Numbered from the stretch's first letter, positions 16,985 through 26,768 are shown. The stretch: DNA of 64,000 bases from CBDCFT01 sp965216365 (GCA_965216365.1 CBDCFT010000012.1:117043-181042), one strand, 5' to 3'. Translations and numbers: made by a program. The notes: a model not told the origin generated them from the sequence alone.

Positions 16985-18295
16985 TCAGTTAGCTTTTTCG
17001 AACTTGCGTAACATCTCATTACCCTTGGTCACAGCATCGTCCATCGCTGCCTGGGCGGTTTTTGTACCCGACCAAACGGCCTCGAGTTCTTCATTGATCA
17101 CATCACGGATTTGCACAAAGTTGCCAAATCGCAATCCCTTTGAGTTTTCTGTCGGTGCGTTGGTTGTCATTTGCATGATGGCAACATCGGTGCCGGGGTT
17201 TTCGTCGTAATAACCCTGTTCCCGGGTTAAGTCCGCCGCTGCATGTGTAATCGGCAGGTAGCCGGTGAACTGATGCCAGTCCGCCTGCACTTCCGGACTG
17301 GATAAATAAGTAAAGAAATCCGCCGCACATTTGTATTCGTCATCGTCGTGACCGGCCAGTACCCATAACGTTGCACCACCGATAATTGAGTTTTGTGGTT
17401 TTTCTGCAATCTCCGGCCAATAGGGTAACGCACCAACGCCAAATTCAAAATCGGTAGCGTTTGATTTCACACCTGCGTATGCAGCGGATGAATTCATATA
17501 CATCACACATTCTTGGGTATAAAACTTTGGTGCGCTATCCGAACGTCGTCCGCCGTAGTCAAATATTTTTGATTTTTGCCATTCGCCCATTTGACCGATG
17601 TGTTGAACATGGGCCGGGCTGTTGAAAACGAACTCGGTGTCGGTGCCACCAAAACCATTCGCCTTGCTGCCAAACGGAATATTGTGCCAAGCACTGAAAT
17701 TCTCGAGTTGCACCCATGATTGCCAACCTGTCGTAAAACCACAGGCATAACCCGCTGCCTGGGTTGCCTTGGCGGCAGCTTCAACTTCCGGCCATGTAGC
17801 GGGTGGTTTGTTCGGATCAAGACCGGCCTTCTCAAACGCAGTCTTGTTGTAATACAACACAGGAGTCGAACTATTAAACGGCATGGACAACATGTTGCCG
17901 TCAGTGTCCTGATAATAACCGGTTACAGTGGAAAGGTAATCGTCAGGATTAAATTCCGCGCCTGCATCTTTCATTAACTCGTGCACCGGGTACACGGCAC
18001 CCTTGGCCGCCATCATGGTCGCAGTGCCGACTTCAAAGACCTGCACTAGATGTGGATGCTCTTTGGCGCGGAAGGCTGCGATGGCGCTGGTCATGGTTTC
18101 GGTATAGTTGCCTTTATAAACCTGCTCCAGGGCGCAACTCGATTGCGATGCATTGTACTCGTCAGTGATTTGAGCAACTTTCTCGCCCAATTTGCCGCCC
18201 ATGGCATGCCACCATTGAAAACTGGTTTGGGCAAAGCTTGCGTTGAAAACGAATAGCAGGGCGCAACCAAGCAGGATACGAATTGAAGGTGTCAT
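16985..18295 (-). CDS. ugpB: Periplasmic glycerol-3-phosphate/glycerophosphodiester binding protein UgpB
   Basis: A 436-residue solute-binding protein with an N-terminal signal peptide (RILLGCALLFVFNASFA, cleavage after residue about 22). The mature start FQWWHAMGG and the segments WQSWVQLENF and PFNSSTPVLYYNK are characteristic of UgpB. It captures glycerol-3-phosphate or glycerophosphocholine for the UgpAEC importer, supplying phosphate or carbon. The start has a strong AGGAGAAAGAG ribosome binding site. I saw no convincing Pho box upstream. Confidence 0.9.
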   Translation of the reverse strand: MTPSIRILLGCALLFVFNASFAQTSFQWWHAMGGKLGEKVAQITDEYNASQSSCALEQVYKGNYTETMTSAIAAFRAKEHPHLVQVFEVGTATMMAAKGAVYPVHELMKDAGAEFNPDDYLSTVTGYYQDTDGNMLSMPFNSSTPVLYYNKTAFEKAGLDPNKPPATWPEVEAAAKATQAAGYACGFTTGWQSWVQLENFSAWHNIPFGSKANGFGGTDTEFVFNSPAHVQHIGQMGEWQKSKIFDYGGRRSDSAPKFYTQECVMYMNSSAAYAGVKSNATDFEFGVGALPYWPEIAEKPQNSIIGGATLWVLAGHDDDEYKCAADFFTYLSSPEVQADWHQFTGYLPITHAAADLTREQGYYDENPGTDVAIMQMTTNAPTENSKGLRFGNFVQIRDVINEELEAVWSGTKTAQAAMDDAVTKGNEMLRKFEKAN

Positions 18296-18439
18296 CTCTT
18301 TCTCCTTTGAACCTATTATCAGGTTTTGTAGTTTGTCGCACTAATATTAGCATCAAATGTGCGCCGGATTCTTATCGTAAAAGTAGCTAAACCGTTGGTG
18401 CAGCTTTATGGATTTATTTAATCGCCTTTACGTGTTCCG

Positions 18440-19804
18440 TCAATCATCCTGGGGCAGGCGTTTGGCGATGCGTACTAATCTGGCCAGTTCCACTTCCAGA
18501 TCGTGGCGTTTGGATTCCAGGTATTCACGCAATTGGCGTTTACGGGCAAACAAGAAAAATACTTTTATGTTTTCGCGAATGCGTTTATTCTCACCTCGAA
18601 TAGCCAAAGCGACAGCAACACCAACGATCATGCTGAATAAATAAAGCAGCATCCAGCCGATGCTAAAATGATAGTAAATAAAAAAACACTGAATGGACCA
18701 GAACAGTAGAAAAAACGCGAAACCTAATATAATTTTTGCGGTGTCATATTGATCCGTACCCTTAGCGAATCGTCGTGACAAGAAGCGGGTCAGGTAAAAC
18801 GGGATAACACTGTTGACGATGCCCCACAAGGCCAGTGGAAAAACAAGCAATACCATGGCCAGTGTGCGCAGAATATAAATCGCAACCAGTACCGGTTTGT
18901 ACTCAACGGTTAAATGATAGTCCTTGATACCACAGGTTTGGCACAAGCGTTCAAACATGCGTAACTGGTTAATAATCGAACGTACGCGGTTGGGTTCGTG
19001 GTGTCTTAACAGCCGTTGCCCTTCAATCAGGCGTTGCAGTGTTCGAAAGCGGGTGGTGAGATCGCGTTGCCGGTATTTTCCGTGACGAAAAGCAAAAAAA
19101 CGTTCCAGACGATCAACCAGATCGATATCCTGCCACGATTCCGCATTCAGAGTGACGTGCGCCAAGCCATCGGCAATGCGTTTTGTAAGTAACCGAATCG
19201 CATCGCGTTGGCCGGTTTCCTGTTCAGTTGTTAGATCAATAGGTTTGCCGTACTGAACCAGCACGTCGCTGCGAAACGTTCCTTTACGGGTGAAGGTTAA
19301 CCCGACAGGTATCACAGCAGGAGCTTTTTGATTGGCTTCGATAGCGCCCAGTGCCATGCGCGCAGCGCCAGTTTTTAAATCATGCAAGTGCGGGTCGGAG
19401 TGGCTTTGACCTTCCGGAAAAATAATCAGGGTTTCGTTGTTCGCAAGTAACTCGTAGCAACGGGAGAAGGAATCCACGTTACGCGCGGTGTCGCTGCCGG
19501 GGTCGCCACGTCGAAAAATGGGTACCGCACCAATCATCTCCATGATGGGTCTGAGCAAGGGATTGTTGAACAAACCGCTGCGTGCCAGCGGGCGAATGAC
19601 CAGCCCGGTGGATGCCTGAAGGACTACCGGATCGACCAGGGCGTTAACGTGGTTGGCACACAGGATAATACCTGTGTCCTGTGGTATGTTATCCAGCCCG
19701 GAAACTTCAAAACGGCGATAAAAAACGTTGACGATATTCCGGCAAAGGCGTTGCCACAAGCGGATAAAAAGCGTACGTGACTTTTTTGTCGATTGTTGCG
19801 CCAC
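18440..19804 (-). CDS. PlsC-like acyltransferase with C-terminal membrane domain
   Basis: The 454-residue protein has an N-terminal glycerolipid acyltransferase domain with an NHVNALVDP block (the NHx5D variant of the HX4D catalytic motif), a GAVPIFRR block and the FPEGQSHSDP substrate-binding block. Residues about 310-410 contain two or more hydrophobic segments, and the C-terminus is basic and helical. It should acylate lysophosphatidate or a related lipid at the inner membrane. Neighbouring ugp transport of glycerol-3-phosphate is thematically linked but not proof of a shared pathway. Confidence 0.8.
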   Translation of the reverse strand: MAQQSTKKSRTLFIRLWQRLCRNIVNVFYRRFEVSGLDNIPQDTGIILCANHVNALVDPVVLQASTGLVIRPLARSGLFNNPLLRPIMEMIGAVPIFRRGDPGSDTARNVDSFSRCYELLANNETLIIFPEGQSHSDPHLHDLKTGAARMALGAIEANQKAPAVIPVGLTFTRKGTFRSDVLVQYGKPIDLTTEQETGQRDAIRLLTKRIADGLAHVTLNAESWQDIDLVDRLERFFAFRHGKYRQRDLTTRFRTLQRLIEGQRLLRHHEPNRVRSIINQLRMFERLCQTCGIKDYHLTVEYKPVLVAIYILRTLAMVLLVFPLALWGIVNSVIPFYLTRFLSRRFAKGTDQYDTAKIILGFAFFLLFWSIQCFFIYYHFSIGWMLLYLFSMIVGVAVALAIRGENKRIRENIKVFFLFARKRQLREYLESKRHDLEVELARLVRIAKRLPQDD

Positions 19805-20040
19805 TTCGGATAGTTACTCAAGGTTGCCCTGTTTGCAGTATAGGCAAGATGGATTGTAAATCCAGTAGCTCTGGCACGAGCGAGCATTACCAGTGACGAA
19901 TCATAAATTCGTCGAAGATCGGGAAGAAGATCGAAGAAATACCGCTAATGCGGTAAATGCTGTGTTGTTACCAGCCGAAACTCAAGCAGACAACGGCGAG
20001 CAACAGTGTGCCCGTAAGGATAATTTCGATATGACCCGTC

Positions 20041-20062
20041 ACCTGGGAAATGACTCCCAGGT
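20041..20062. terminator. Hairpin downstream of the small gene at 20089
   Basis: ACCTGGGA (20041-20048) and TCCCAGGT (20055-20062) pair perfectly around AATGAC, and flanking bases can extend the stem. It sits 27 bp past the 3' end of the leftward small gene. No T-run follows, so it may be a processing or stability element. The remaining 19805-20040 shows nothing recognisable. Confidence 0.4.
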
Positions 20063-20088
20063 GATGTGAGTCCAAAGAACAGGATTCT

Positions 20089-20289
20089 TTAGACTGCAAC
20101 GTGGTGACGATCAGTTTTTAGCGGTTGCACCTGGACATCAACTTGATCAGGAGTAATATTCTGACGCTCGGCAAACAATGAGACAACGCGGGTGACAACA
20201 ATGCGATTGTCCAGTGTTACAATTTCTTCGCGTTCGCCGGTTGCCTTGTTCGCCAGTTCGACGGTGACTTTCTTTTTGCTTTCTGACAT
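20089..20289 (-). CDS. Small hypothetical protein
   Basis: A 66-residue, soluble, lysine-rich N-terminus followed by a beta/alpha pattern (KVTVELANKATG, then RIVVTRVVSLFAERQN). A good ribosome binding site (CCGGAGAGAGACTA before the ATG) and a hairpin after the stop support a real gene. I do not recognise the family. The 20290-20555 stretch upstream holds no gene that I can see. Confidence 0.6.
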   Translation of the reverse strand: MSESKKKVTVELANKATGEREEIVTLDNRIVVTRVVSLFAERQNITPDQVDVQVQPLKTDRHHVAV

Positions 20290-20555
20290 TAGTCTCTCTC
20301 CGGAAAAATAAGTTAATCTTTACCCCGGCAATCGATCAGGTAGGCACGCAAAAGCGTGGCTACCAGGGCGATGCCCAGTAACTCTTTCCGAGATTCCCAA
20401 GATAGGGAAATATGTCAGTTTATTAGGGGGGTGTTGACTCTTTATCCTAAAGAATCGAGAGCTACTTTATCAGTATTCGCGTAGCCTGGATGTTAACGAT
20501 TGTTACAACATGCCAGTCTCTGAAAACCGTTAAAAATCAAATAGTAACGAATAGC

Positions 20556-21725
20556 CTATAGATCAAGTGGATAGTCGGACAACGCCACCGGGCCATCTTC
20601 GCGTATTAATACAGGCTGTTCCAGTTTGACGCCTTCTTTACCGCCGGTTTCACCGACATAACATTCCACGCAGACAATCATATTTTCCTCGAACACACCA
20701 TCGTATGCGCCCCATTGTTCGTCTTCGCGATACCAGATTAACGGGTATTCCACGCCCAGCCCGCAACCGTGCGCGACATCCGCATAACGATTGGCGATAC
20801 AGGACTCAGGCAGTTGATAAGCCTGGTCCGAGTATTCCAGAAAACGGGTACCCGGGCGTAGCAAATTCATATTGTGGTGCAATTGTTCGAGAGCGATGTC
20901 GTATAAACGTTGTTGTTGGCCGGTAGGTTTCACATCGCCAATGATCCAGCTACGCGAAATGTCATTGTAAAAACCCATCGGCCCGATCAAGTCCGTATCA
21001 AACGACAACATGTCGCCATCTTGAATAATTCGATCCGAGGTTTCCTGAAACCACGGATTGGTTCGTGGCCCGGAGGTCAGCAAGCGTGTCTCAGGGTACT
21101 CACCGCCACGATCGATACTGGCCTTGCTCAGAATTGCCAGGGCTTCCGATTCACGCATACCCGGTTTAATAATATTGCGTAACTCGGTGATGCTTTGCTC
21201 ACAAGTCCTCAGGGAGAATTTAAAGGCTGCAATTTCATCCTCTGATTTAATCGCACGTGCATGTTCCATAACCGGTTTACCGTCTACCAGTTTCAGGCCT
21301 TGTTTTTCAGCCGCACGTGCCAGCAATAAATCGACGCGATCAATTGCGATACGCGCATCCTTGCCGGCGTCCGGTAAGTGCACGATCTCGCGCGCCCAAC
21401 GCTGCGCAAACTCCTCGCCACGGGAACCGACCATCATATAATCGCTGGCAAGCGAGGGGCGAATCTCATCAATGGTTTCGAGGTGTTTACTCAAATGCGA
21501 GGAACTTGGAAGATCAAACAACACGACCGGGCCGTCGGTTGGGATAAACACATAGCGGCAGAAATTATGCATAGTCCACACCTGCATATTACGGCTGCCG
21601 GTGGCGTAACGCAGGTTAACCGGGTCAAACAAAACGATTCCGGCATAGTCCGCAATCCGCAAACCCTGCCGGATGCGGTTCAGGCGATATGCGCGTATCG
21701 CTGTTTCATCAAATGTATCTTTCAC
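20556..21725 (-). CDS. DddP-like M24 metalloenzyme with altered catalytic base
   Basis: This 389-residue protein matches the DMSP-lyase DddP branch of the M24 family (NLRYATGSRNMQVW, TSGPRTNPWFQE, FDTDLIGPMGFYNDISRSW). All six metal ligands align by spacing with the published DddP set: Asp243, Asp245, Asp255, His319, Glu354 and Glu369. The residue corresponding to DddP Asp377, proposed as the catalytic base, is Val325 here (HGCGLGVEYP). It may therefore cleave something other than DMSP. It sits 3 bp downstream of the leftward DMT transporter gene, suggesting a transporter/enzyme pair. Confidence 0.75.
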   Translation of the reverse strand: MKDTFDETAIRAYRLNRIRQGLRIADYAGIVLFDPVNLRYATGSRNMQVWTMHNFCRYVFIPTDGPVVLFDLPSSSHLSKHLETIDEIRPSLASDYMMVGSRGEEFAQRWAREIVHLPDAGKDARIAIDRVDLLLARAAEKQGLKLVDGKPVMEHARAIKSEDEIAAFKFSLRTCEQSITELRNIIKPGMRESEALAILSKASIDRGGEYPETRLLTSGPRTNPWFQETSDRIIQDGDMLSFDTDLIGPMGFYNDISRSWIIGDVKPTGQQQRLYDIALEQLHHNMNLLRPGTRFLEYSDQAYQLPESCIANRYADVAHGCGLGVEYPLIWYREDEQWGAYDGVFEENMIVCVECYVGETGGKEGVKLEQPVLIREDGPVALSDYPLDL

Positions 21726-21728
21726 AAA

Positions 21729-22622
21729 CTAACCCGACTTTGCCATGACCGGCGATTTACGTTGTCTCTCATTTCGAATTGCCACCAGACAGTAAATGAC
21801 CACCGCCACAAAAACAATCATGCTGCCGGCGATGGTCAAACGGCTCGGCACTTCGTTTACACCAATCCAGACCCATAACGGCGCCAACACGGCCTCAGTT
21901 AATGAAAACAATGCGACTTCCGCCGCCGGCACGTGGCGGGTGGCGATGGTGATGAGCATAAATCCACCGGTAAATTGAACGCTGCCGAGAACAACAGCAA
22001 TCAGCAGATCGTGCGTTGACACGGTCAAACTATTCGCCATGAAAAAGGATAAGGCCGCGGCGACCAGACCGGCCATGCAGGTGGCCGGCAACATGTCAAT
22101 GTGTTTCGCGCCGCGAATCAATATCAACATCAGTGCAAACGAAAGTACGACAATCAATGCCATGATATTGCCTAACCAGCGTCCGGCGTTGATGCCGTCG
22201 GCGAACATTAAACCGATACCGCCGAATGCAATAATCATGCTAACAACACTGGTGGGTGTTAGTCGTTCGCGCAAAAACAACCAGCCAATCAATGCGGTGA
22301 GCAAAGGTGCGGCGCCGATGATGAATACCACGTTGGCAACCGTCGTGGTGAGCATGGCGAAAACATAAGCGCACGACCCCAGCCCCAGGATGACGGCCAC
22401 ACAAATTCCGCGGACACCGACTTTACGAAACGCCTTGATAGTCCGGCCACGATAACGAATCAGCAATATCATAAACAGCGTGATGGAAAATGCGATACCG
22501 CGATAAAATAAAATCTGCCAGCCGTTAGCGAACTCTATGTGCCGTAGCAAAATCCCGGCAGTGCTGAGACAGGCACCACCGATCAACACCAGCATTACAC
22601 CAAAGCTATAGTTTCGGTTCAT
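21729..22622 (-). CDS. EamA/DMT-family transporter
   Basis: A 297-residue protein with ten hydrophobic segments in two EamA repeats (LLTALIGWLFLRERLTP in the first half, EVALFSLTEAVLAPLWVW in the second). The family exports or imports amino acids, sugars and other metabolites across the inner membrane. It is translated just before the DddP-like gene and probably moves that enzyme's substrate or product. It is divergent from the ornithine-cyclodeaminase homologue. Confidence 0.85.
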   Translation of the reverse strand: MNRNYSFGVMLVLIGGACLSTAGILLRHIEFANGWQILFYRGIAFSITLFMILLIRYRGRTIKAFRKVGVRGICVAVILGLGSCAYVFAMLTTTVANVVFIIGAAPLLTALIGWLFLRERLTPTSVVSMIIAFGGIGLMFADGINAGRWLGNIMALIVVLSFALMLILIRGAKHIDMLPATCMAGLVAAALSFFMANSLTVSTHDLLIAVVLGSVQFTGGFMLITIATRHVPAAEVALFSLTEAVLAPLWVWIGVNEVPSRLTIAGSMIVFVAVVIYCLVAIRNERQRKSPVMAKSG

Positions 22623-22735
22623 TTAATTATTGTTCTTCTTTATTCTCTCAGGGCTTTATCGGCGTGGCTCTGGTGTGGGCGCGGCAGTTTAACCATAATG
22701 TGCGTGTAACAACAGATAATAATGACACTAAACCC

Positions 22736-23737
22736 ATGACTGAGATGCACATACATTATTTAAGCGGTCACGATGTGGCGGCCCTGGATATGACTGATGC
22801 TGAAATACTGCTTGCTATTGAGAACAGTCTGAAAGCCCAGGGTGAGGGAGAAACTGTAATCGAGCCGCGGATGCACTTGCGACCCGATGCAAAGTTCCGT
22901 GGTCATTTTAATGTATTGCGTGGTTACATAGCACCGCTTGGTGTCGCGGGTGTAAAAGTCGTCGGTGATTATATCGATAACTACAAACAAGGTTTGCCGT
23001 CCGAGTTTGGCGTGGTGACATTAATGGACGCGCGCAATGGTGCGCCACGCGCCATTGTCGACGGTACGGATCTGACCGATATGCGTACCGGCGCGATGAC
23101 GGCGATCGGCGCCAAGTATCTTGCGCAAAGCAAGCCGCGCGTACTCGGTCATATCGGTGCGCGTGGGTCGGCTTACTGGAATGTGCGTTTGTTAAATCAC
23201 TTGTTCGACTTCGATGAGATCCGGGTGCATTCAAGACGCCCCGAAAGCCGCGAGGCCTTCGCCGAACGTTTGCACAACGATCTGGGAAAAAAAGTAATCG
23301 TTACTGAAGACTGGCAAAGTTGTCTCGAGGGTGCCGACATCATGGTGGAAGCGTCGCGGCTGGAAACACCCGAGGATTTGTTTAAAACGAAGTGGATAAA
23401 AAAAGGCGCGACGGTTATTCCCTACGGCACCAACAGCTCCGTGGAAGATAATATCACCGATATCATGGACAAGATTGTGGTTGACCACTGGCAGCAGTGT
23501 CTGATCGGGCCGTTCGGGTGTTTGCGTCGTCACGTGGATTCCGGGAAAGTGACGCGGGAAAATATTCGGGGCGAACTGGGTGAAATCTGTGCGGGGAAAG
23601 TTGCCGGTCGCGAGAATGACGACGAAACTATTTTGTTCTGGCATCGTGGTTTGTCAACTTCCGATATCGCGTTGGCCCACGCCATGCTGGAAAAAGCACA
23701 AAAGCTGGGCATTGGTCACGAGTTACTCTATCGATGA
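22736..23737 (+). CDS. Ornithine cyclodeaminase/mu-crystallin family protein
   Basis: The ATG at 22736 (MTEMHIHYLSGHDVAALDM) matches family N-termini; the frame extends upstream without homology. The about 333-residue protein has a Rossmann NAD(P) site (VLGHIGARGSAYW) and the typical PYGTNSS and DHW segments. Relatives include ornithine cyclodeaminase, ketimine reductases and EutC of ectoine catabolism. Its stop overlaps the next start by 4 bp (ATGA), so it is coupled to the ammonia-lyase-like gene. Confidence 0.8.
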   Translation: MTEMHIHYLSGHDVAALDMTDAEILLAIENSLKAQGEGETVIEPRMHLRPDAKFRGHFNVLRGYIAPLGVAGVKVVGDYIDNYKQGLPSEFGVVTLMDARNGAPRAIVDGTDLTDMRTGAMTAIGAKYLAQSKPRVLGHIGARGSAYWNVRLLNHLFDFDEIRVHSRRPESREAFAERLHNDLGKKVIVTEDWQSCLEGADIMVEASRLETPEDLFKTKWIKKGATVIPYGTNSSVEDNITDIMDKIVVDHWQQCLIGPFGCLRRHVDSGKVTRENIRGELGEICAGKVAGRENDDETILFWHRGLSTSDIALAHAMLEKAQKLGIGHELLYR

Positions 23738-25224
23738 TCAGAATTTCAAGTCTGACGGATATCAACTGGCAAACTGTTGAAGCGGTAGCTTATCGTAACG
23801 AACCGGTCGAACTCGACGAGGCGCTGTTAAAACGAGTCGAACAAGGTCGCACGCGATTTCAGCGGCTCATCGATGACGGCGCGCCTTGTTATGGCGTGAC
23901 GACTGGTTTGGGCAAGCTGATCGATGTTGAGCTTACAGACGAAGAGAAAAACGATTTACCTAAAAACATTCTGCGTGCCAGGGCTGCCGCGACAGGACCG
24001 CCTTTGCCACGCGCCGTCGCCCGGGCAACACTGTTTTTGCGGTTGACTAATTTTCTGTCTAGCGCTGACGGAGTGAGCGCAGCGTTGTGCGAGTATTTGG
24101 TAAATCGTTTGAACGACGATTTTGTGCCGTGGATACCATCGCGTGGTCACGGCATGGCGGCTGATGCGACCGCACACACCCATGCCTTTCAAACTTTCAT
24201 TGGCGAAGGGTTTGTTTTTGGCGAGAACAATGAACGTGTACCTGCCAAACAAGCGTTAAAAACATGTGGCGTCGCACCTTATCGACCGGGCATGAAAGAA
24301 GGTCTGGCTTTGTTAAACGGCATCGCTACCGCGCCGGCCTATGCTTTTGACGCGCATCATGTTGTGAGTAGCTGTTTAAAAACCGCGACGCTTACTGCCG
24401 CCATGTCGGTGGAGGCGTTGGCCGCGCCGAAAGATTCCATCGACCCGGCAATCATTCAGTTTGGCGTTGAATCCGGCGTAGCACAAATCATCAACGAGTT
24501 GAATCAACTGTTAGATGGTAGCGCGATAAGTCCAGTCAATTTGCAGGTACCCGTGTCTTATCGTGTCATTCCGCAGGTACATGGTGCTTTGTACGATGCG
24601 CTGGCGGCGTTGCGAACGCGTATCGAACAATGTTTCGTCGCTTTTAGTGACAATCCGTTAATGGTTTCGGATAACAATAAAGAGAGTGGGCGGTTCTTGT
24701 CAGTCGGTGTTTTTCATAATCAACATTTGGTCAATCAGGTTGAACAAGTCGCCCTGGCTTTCGCCCACGTCGGATGTTTAAGCGAGCGGCGTTTGCATCG
24801 TTTGCTGGATGCGCATCACACCGGGTTGAATCCGCAACTCGCGCCACGTCCCGGCCTGGATGCCGGTATGGTGGTCGCGCATAAAGCGGCGCTGGATTTC
24901 AGCGCACGTTTAAAACTGCTCGCGCAACCGGTATCGTTATTGACCGGCGAGACTTCCGGCGGGCAGGAAGATTATATGTCATTGGCTATCCCGGCTATCC
25001 AGCGGCTATATGAAATGGTCGAATTAGCGGAATCAATACTGGCGTATGAAATGCTTACCGCATGTGTTGCACTGGATCAACGTAACGGAATTGCCAAAAC
25101 GGTCGCTCATTTTCACAAAAAAATCCGGTATGAAATCCCATCCCTGGACAGTGACAGATCACCTGGTCCCGATGTCGAGATTTTGCTTCAGATGCTGCGT
25201 GACGGAAATTTCGAGGTTTACTGA
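23734..25224 (+). CDS. Aromatic amino acid ammonia-lyase (HAL/PAL) homologue lacking the MIO triad
   Basis: The 496-residue protein is a full-length homologue of histidine ammonia-lyase. Tyr53 in CYGVTTGLG is conserved, as are IPSRG, ALLNG, NPLMVSDNN and the SGGQEDYMS segment. The Ala-Ser-Gly that cyclises to the MIO electrophile in HAL (residues 142-144) is replaced by Ala-Ala-Asp in HGMAADATAHTHA. Without MIO, ordinary ammonia elimination is not expected. The intact reading frame argues against decay, so it may use another mechanism or substrate. It is translationally coupled to the cyclodeaminase homologue. Confidence 0.8.
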   Translation: MIRISSLTDINWQTVEAVAYRNEPVELDEALLKRVEQGRTRFQRLIDDGAPCYGVTTGLGKLIDVELTDEEKNDLPKNILRARAAATGPPLPRAVARATLFLRLTNFLSSADGVSAALCEYLVNRLNDDFVPWIPSRGHGMAADATAHTHAFQTFIGEGFVFGENNERVPAKQALKTCGVAPYRPGMKEGLALLNGIATAPAYAFDAHHVVSSCLKTATLTAAMSVEALAAPKDSIDPAIIQFGVESGVAQIINELNQLLDGSAISPVNLQVPVSYRVIPQVHGALYDALAALRTRIEQCFVAFSDNPLMVSDNNKESGRFLSVGVFHNQHLVNQVEQVALAFAHVGCLSERRLHRLLDAHHTGLNPQLAPRPGLDAGMVVAHKAALDFSARLKLLAQPVSLLTGETSGGQEDYMSLAIPAIQRLYEMVELAESILAYEMLTACVALDQRNGIAKTVAHFHKKIRYEIPSLDSDRSPGPDVEILLQMLRDGNFEVY

Positions 25225-25316
25225 ACAAGAAACACCACACAATATATTCCTGCCACGTCTTTAAATCCGCTGTCTCGTCTCCATATATAAAGAATGATAG
25301 AGACGGGAGAAGTAGT

Positions 25317-25604
25317 ATGAGTCAAGATGTAAAAGACAGCGTGCGCGTGAGCGGCACGTGGTGGCGTTTGCTATGGATTTTGGTATTTGCGTTTATTTAC
25401 AGCGTTGCCGAATTCGTCGTGGTTGCCGTTGTGGTCATCCAGTTCGGATTCGTTTTATTTAAAGGGGAGCGAAATGCCAGGCTGCTCGAGTTCGGCGAAT
25501 CATTAAGCGAATTTATTTACCGGATTCTGCAATACGTGACCTTCAACAGTGATGAGCGGCCGTTTCCGTTTGGTGAGTGGCCACAACAAGCGCAACAACA
25601 TTAG
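25317..25604 (+). CDS. DUF4389 membrane protein
   Basis: A 95-residue protein with one long hydrophobic region (about residues 18-45) and the FGESLSEFIYRILQY...FNSDERPFPFGEWP pattern of DUF4389. The DUF is widespread and uncharacterised. A ribosome binding site (GGGAGAAGTAGT) precedes the ATG. Confidence 0.8.
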   Translation: MSQDVKDSVRVSGTWWRLLWILVFAFIYSVAEFVVVAVVVIQFGFVLFKGERNARLLEFGESLSEFIYRILQYVTFNSDERPFPFGEWPQQAQQH

Positions 25605-25749
25605 CAGGCATCCGTAAGTCACGTTGCGAGCGCGGCGGCCGAACTCGGTGGACAGGAATTATGACGTGTCGGATCGCAAAATAATGGAAAAGAAATAGAA
25701 GTTATGCGTAAATAGCGCGATCCAAAAATCAGGTTGAGTTAGCGCGGTC

Positions 25750-26695
25750 GTGTTCCAGGCTATTAAGAACAAACTGATGAATACGGTAATTAACGTCGCC
25801 GAAGTCGTCGTATGGCACCCGCGTATTCGAACCCGACTCAATGCCCAGGACAACAAACGTGGTCAGCGCGAACGAGATCTGTTGCGGGCTGAACTCAAAA
25901 CGGAAATCGGAAACGAGATTCGCGAACTCGCCCGGGAAATGCTTCAGGATGAGGAGTTTCGCAAAGAAATGATTGACGCAGCGTACACTATTTCGGAGGA
26001 CAAAGAGTTCGGCAAGCAACTGTGGCGCAAGACGAATGTTCGTCCGCCCAGTGCGGATTGTCACTGGGCTGTTATCCCTAATAGTATTCGTGAAGCGCGA
26101 ATGTGGAAAGCTACCATGGAAGCGGCGGATTTTATTATGCAGGAGATTCCGCACCTCGAAGGTCATAAGACGCCGTTTGACGTGTTGGAGTATTGTCTTT
26201 CAGAAGTCAAAGTCGATGGCTTATATCTGGAATTCGGTGTTTATTCCGGTACGACGATCAATCATATTGCCGATCAGGTACCGCACAGCGTTCATGGTTT
26301 CGATTCTTTCGAGGGCCTTCCCGAACAATGGGGGTGCGGTACCACCGGGGCGGTTTCATACCGAGGGTAACCTGCCTGAAGTACGCGACAATGTGGAGCT
26401 GCATCAGGGCTGGTTTGACGATACCTTACCGACGTTTATAAAGAAACATCCGCAACCCGTTGCCTTCATCCATGCCGATGCCGATCTGTATTCGTCGACT
26501 AAAACAATCCTCTGGACGCTAAAAGATCAGATCGTATCCGGCACAGTCATCGTGTTCGACGAGTACATCAATTACCCCTACTGGAAAGACCACGAATACA
26601 AAGCCTTCATCGAATTCTGTGCTGAATTTAATCGAGAATTCGAATACCTGAGCTATGCCGACCGTGGTTATTCCGTCGGTGTGAGGATGAAATGA
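25750..26695 (+). pseudogene. TylF/MycF-like methyltransferase, split by a one-base frameshift
   Basis: The first frame (GTG at 25750) reads through a SAM-binding segment (LYLEFGVYSGTTINHIA, then FDSFEGLPEQW) and stops at 26370. The second frame continues exactly where the family should go (PPGRFHTEGNL, then PVAFIHADADLYSSTKTIL, IVFDEY) to 26695. The switch lies at a G5 run at 26330-26334; four G would give one frame of about 314 residues. A sequencing indel is likely. Metal-binding Asp residues (HADADLY) are intact. The N-terminal 90 residues are charged and not part of the methyltransferase fold. Confidence 0.75.
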
Positions 26696-26750
26696 AAACA
26701 TGTTTACAGGTTCGTTAATTCGGTCATTCTGAATGAGCGAAGCCCCGTTC

Positions 26751-26768
26751 GGCGCAACGAGTTGCGCC
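26751..26768. repeat. GC-rich intergenic hairpin
   Basis: GGCGCAAC and GTTGCGCC pair perfectly around GA. The GGCGCAACGAGTTGCGCCC unit is a common dispersed repeat in proteobacteria. It lies with a GTCATTCTGAATGAGCGAAG repeat fragment (26723-26742) in the gap before the His-rich gene and may terminate the methyltransferase transcript. Confidence 0.5.

Noticed and set aside
18296..18440. Pho box upstream of ugpB
   Set aside because: No pair of CTGTCAT-like direct repeats with 4-nt spacing is visible; regulation by phosphate remains unproven.
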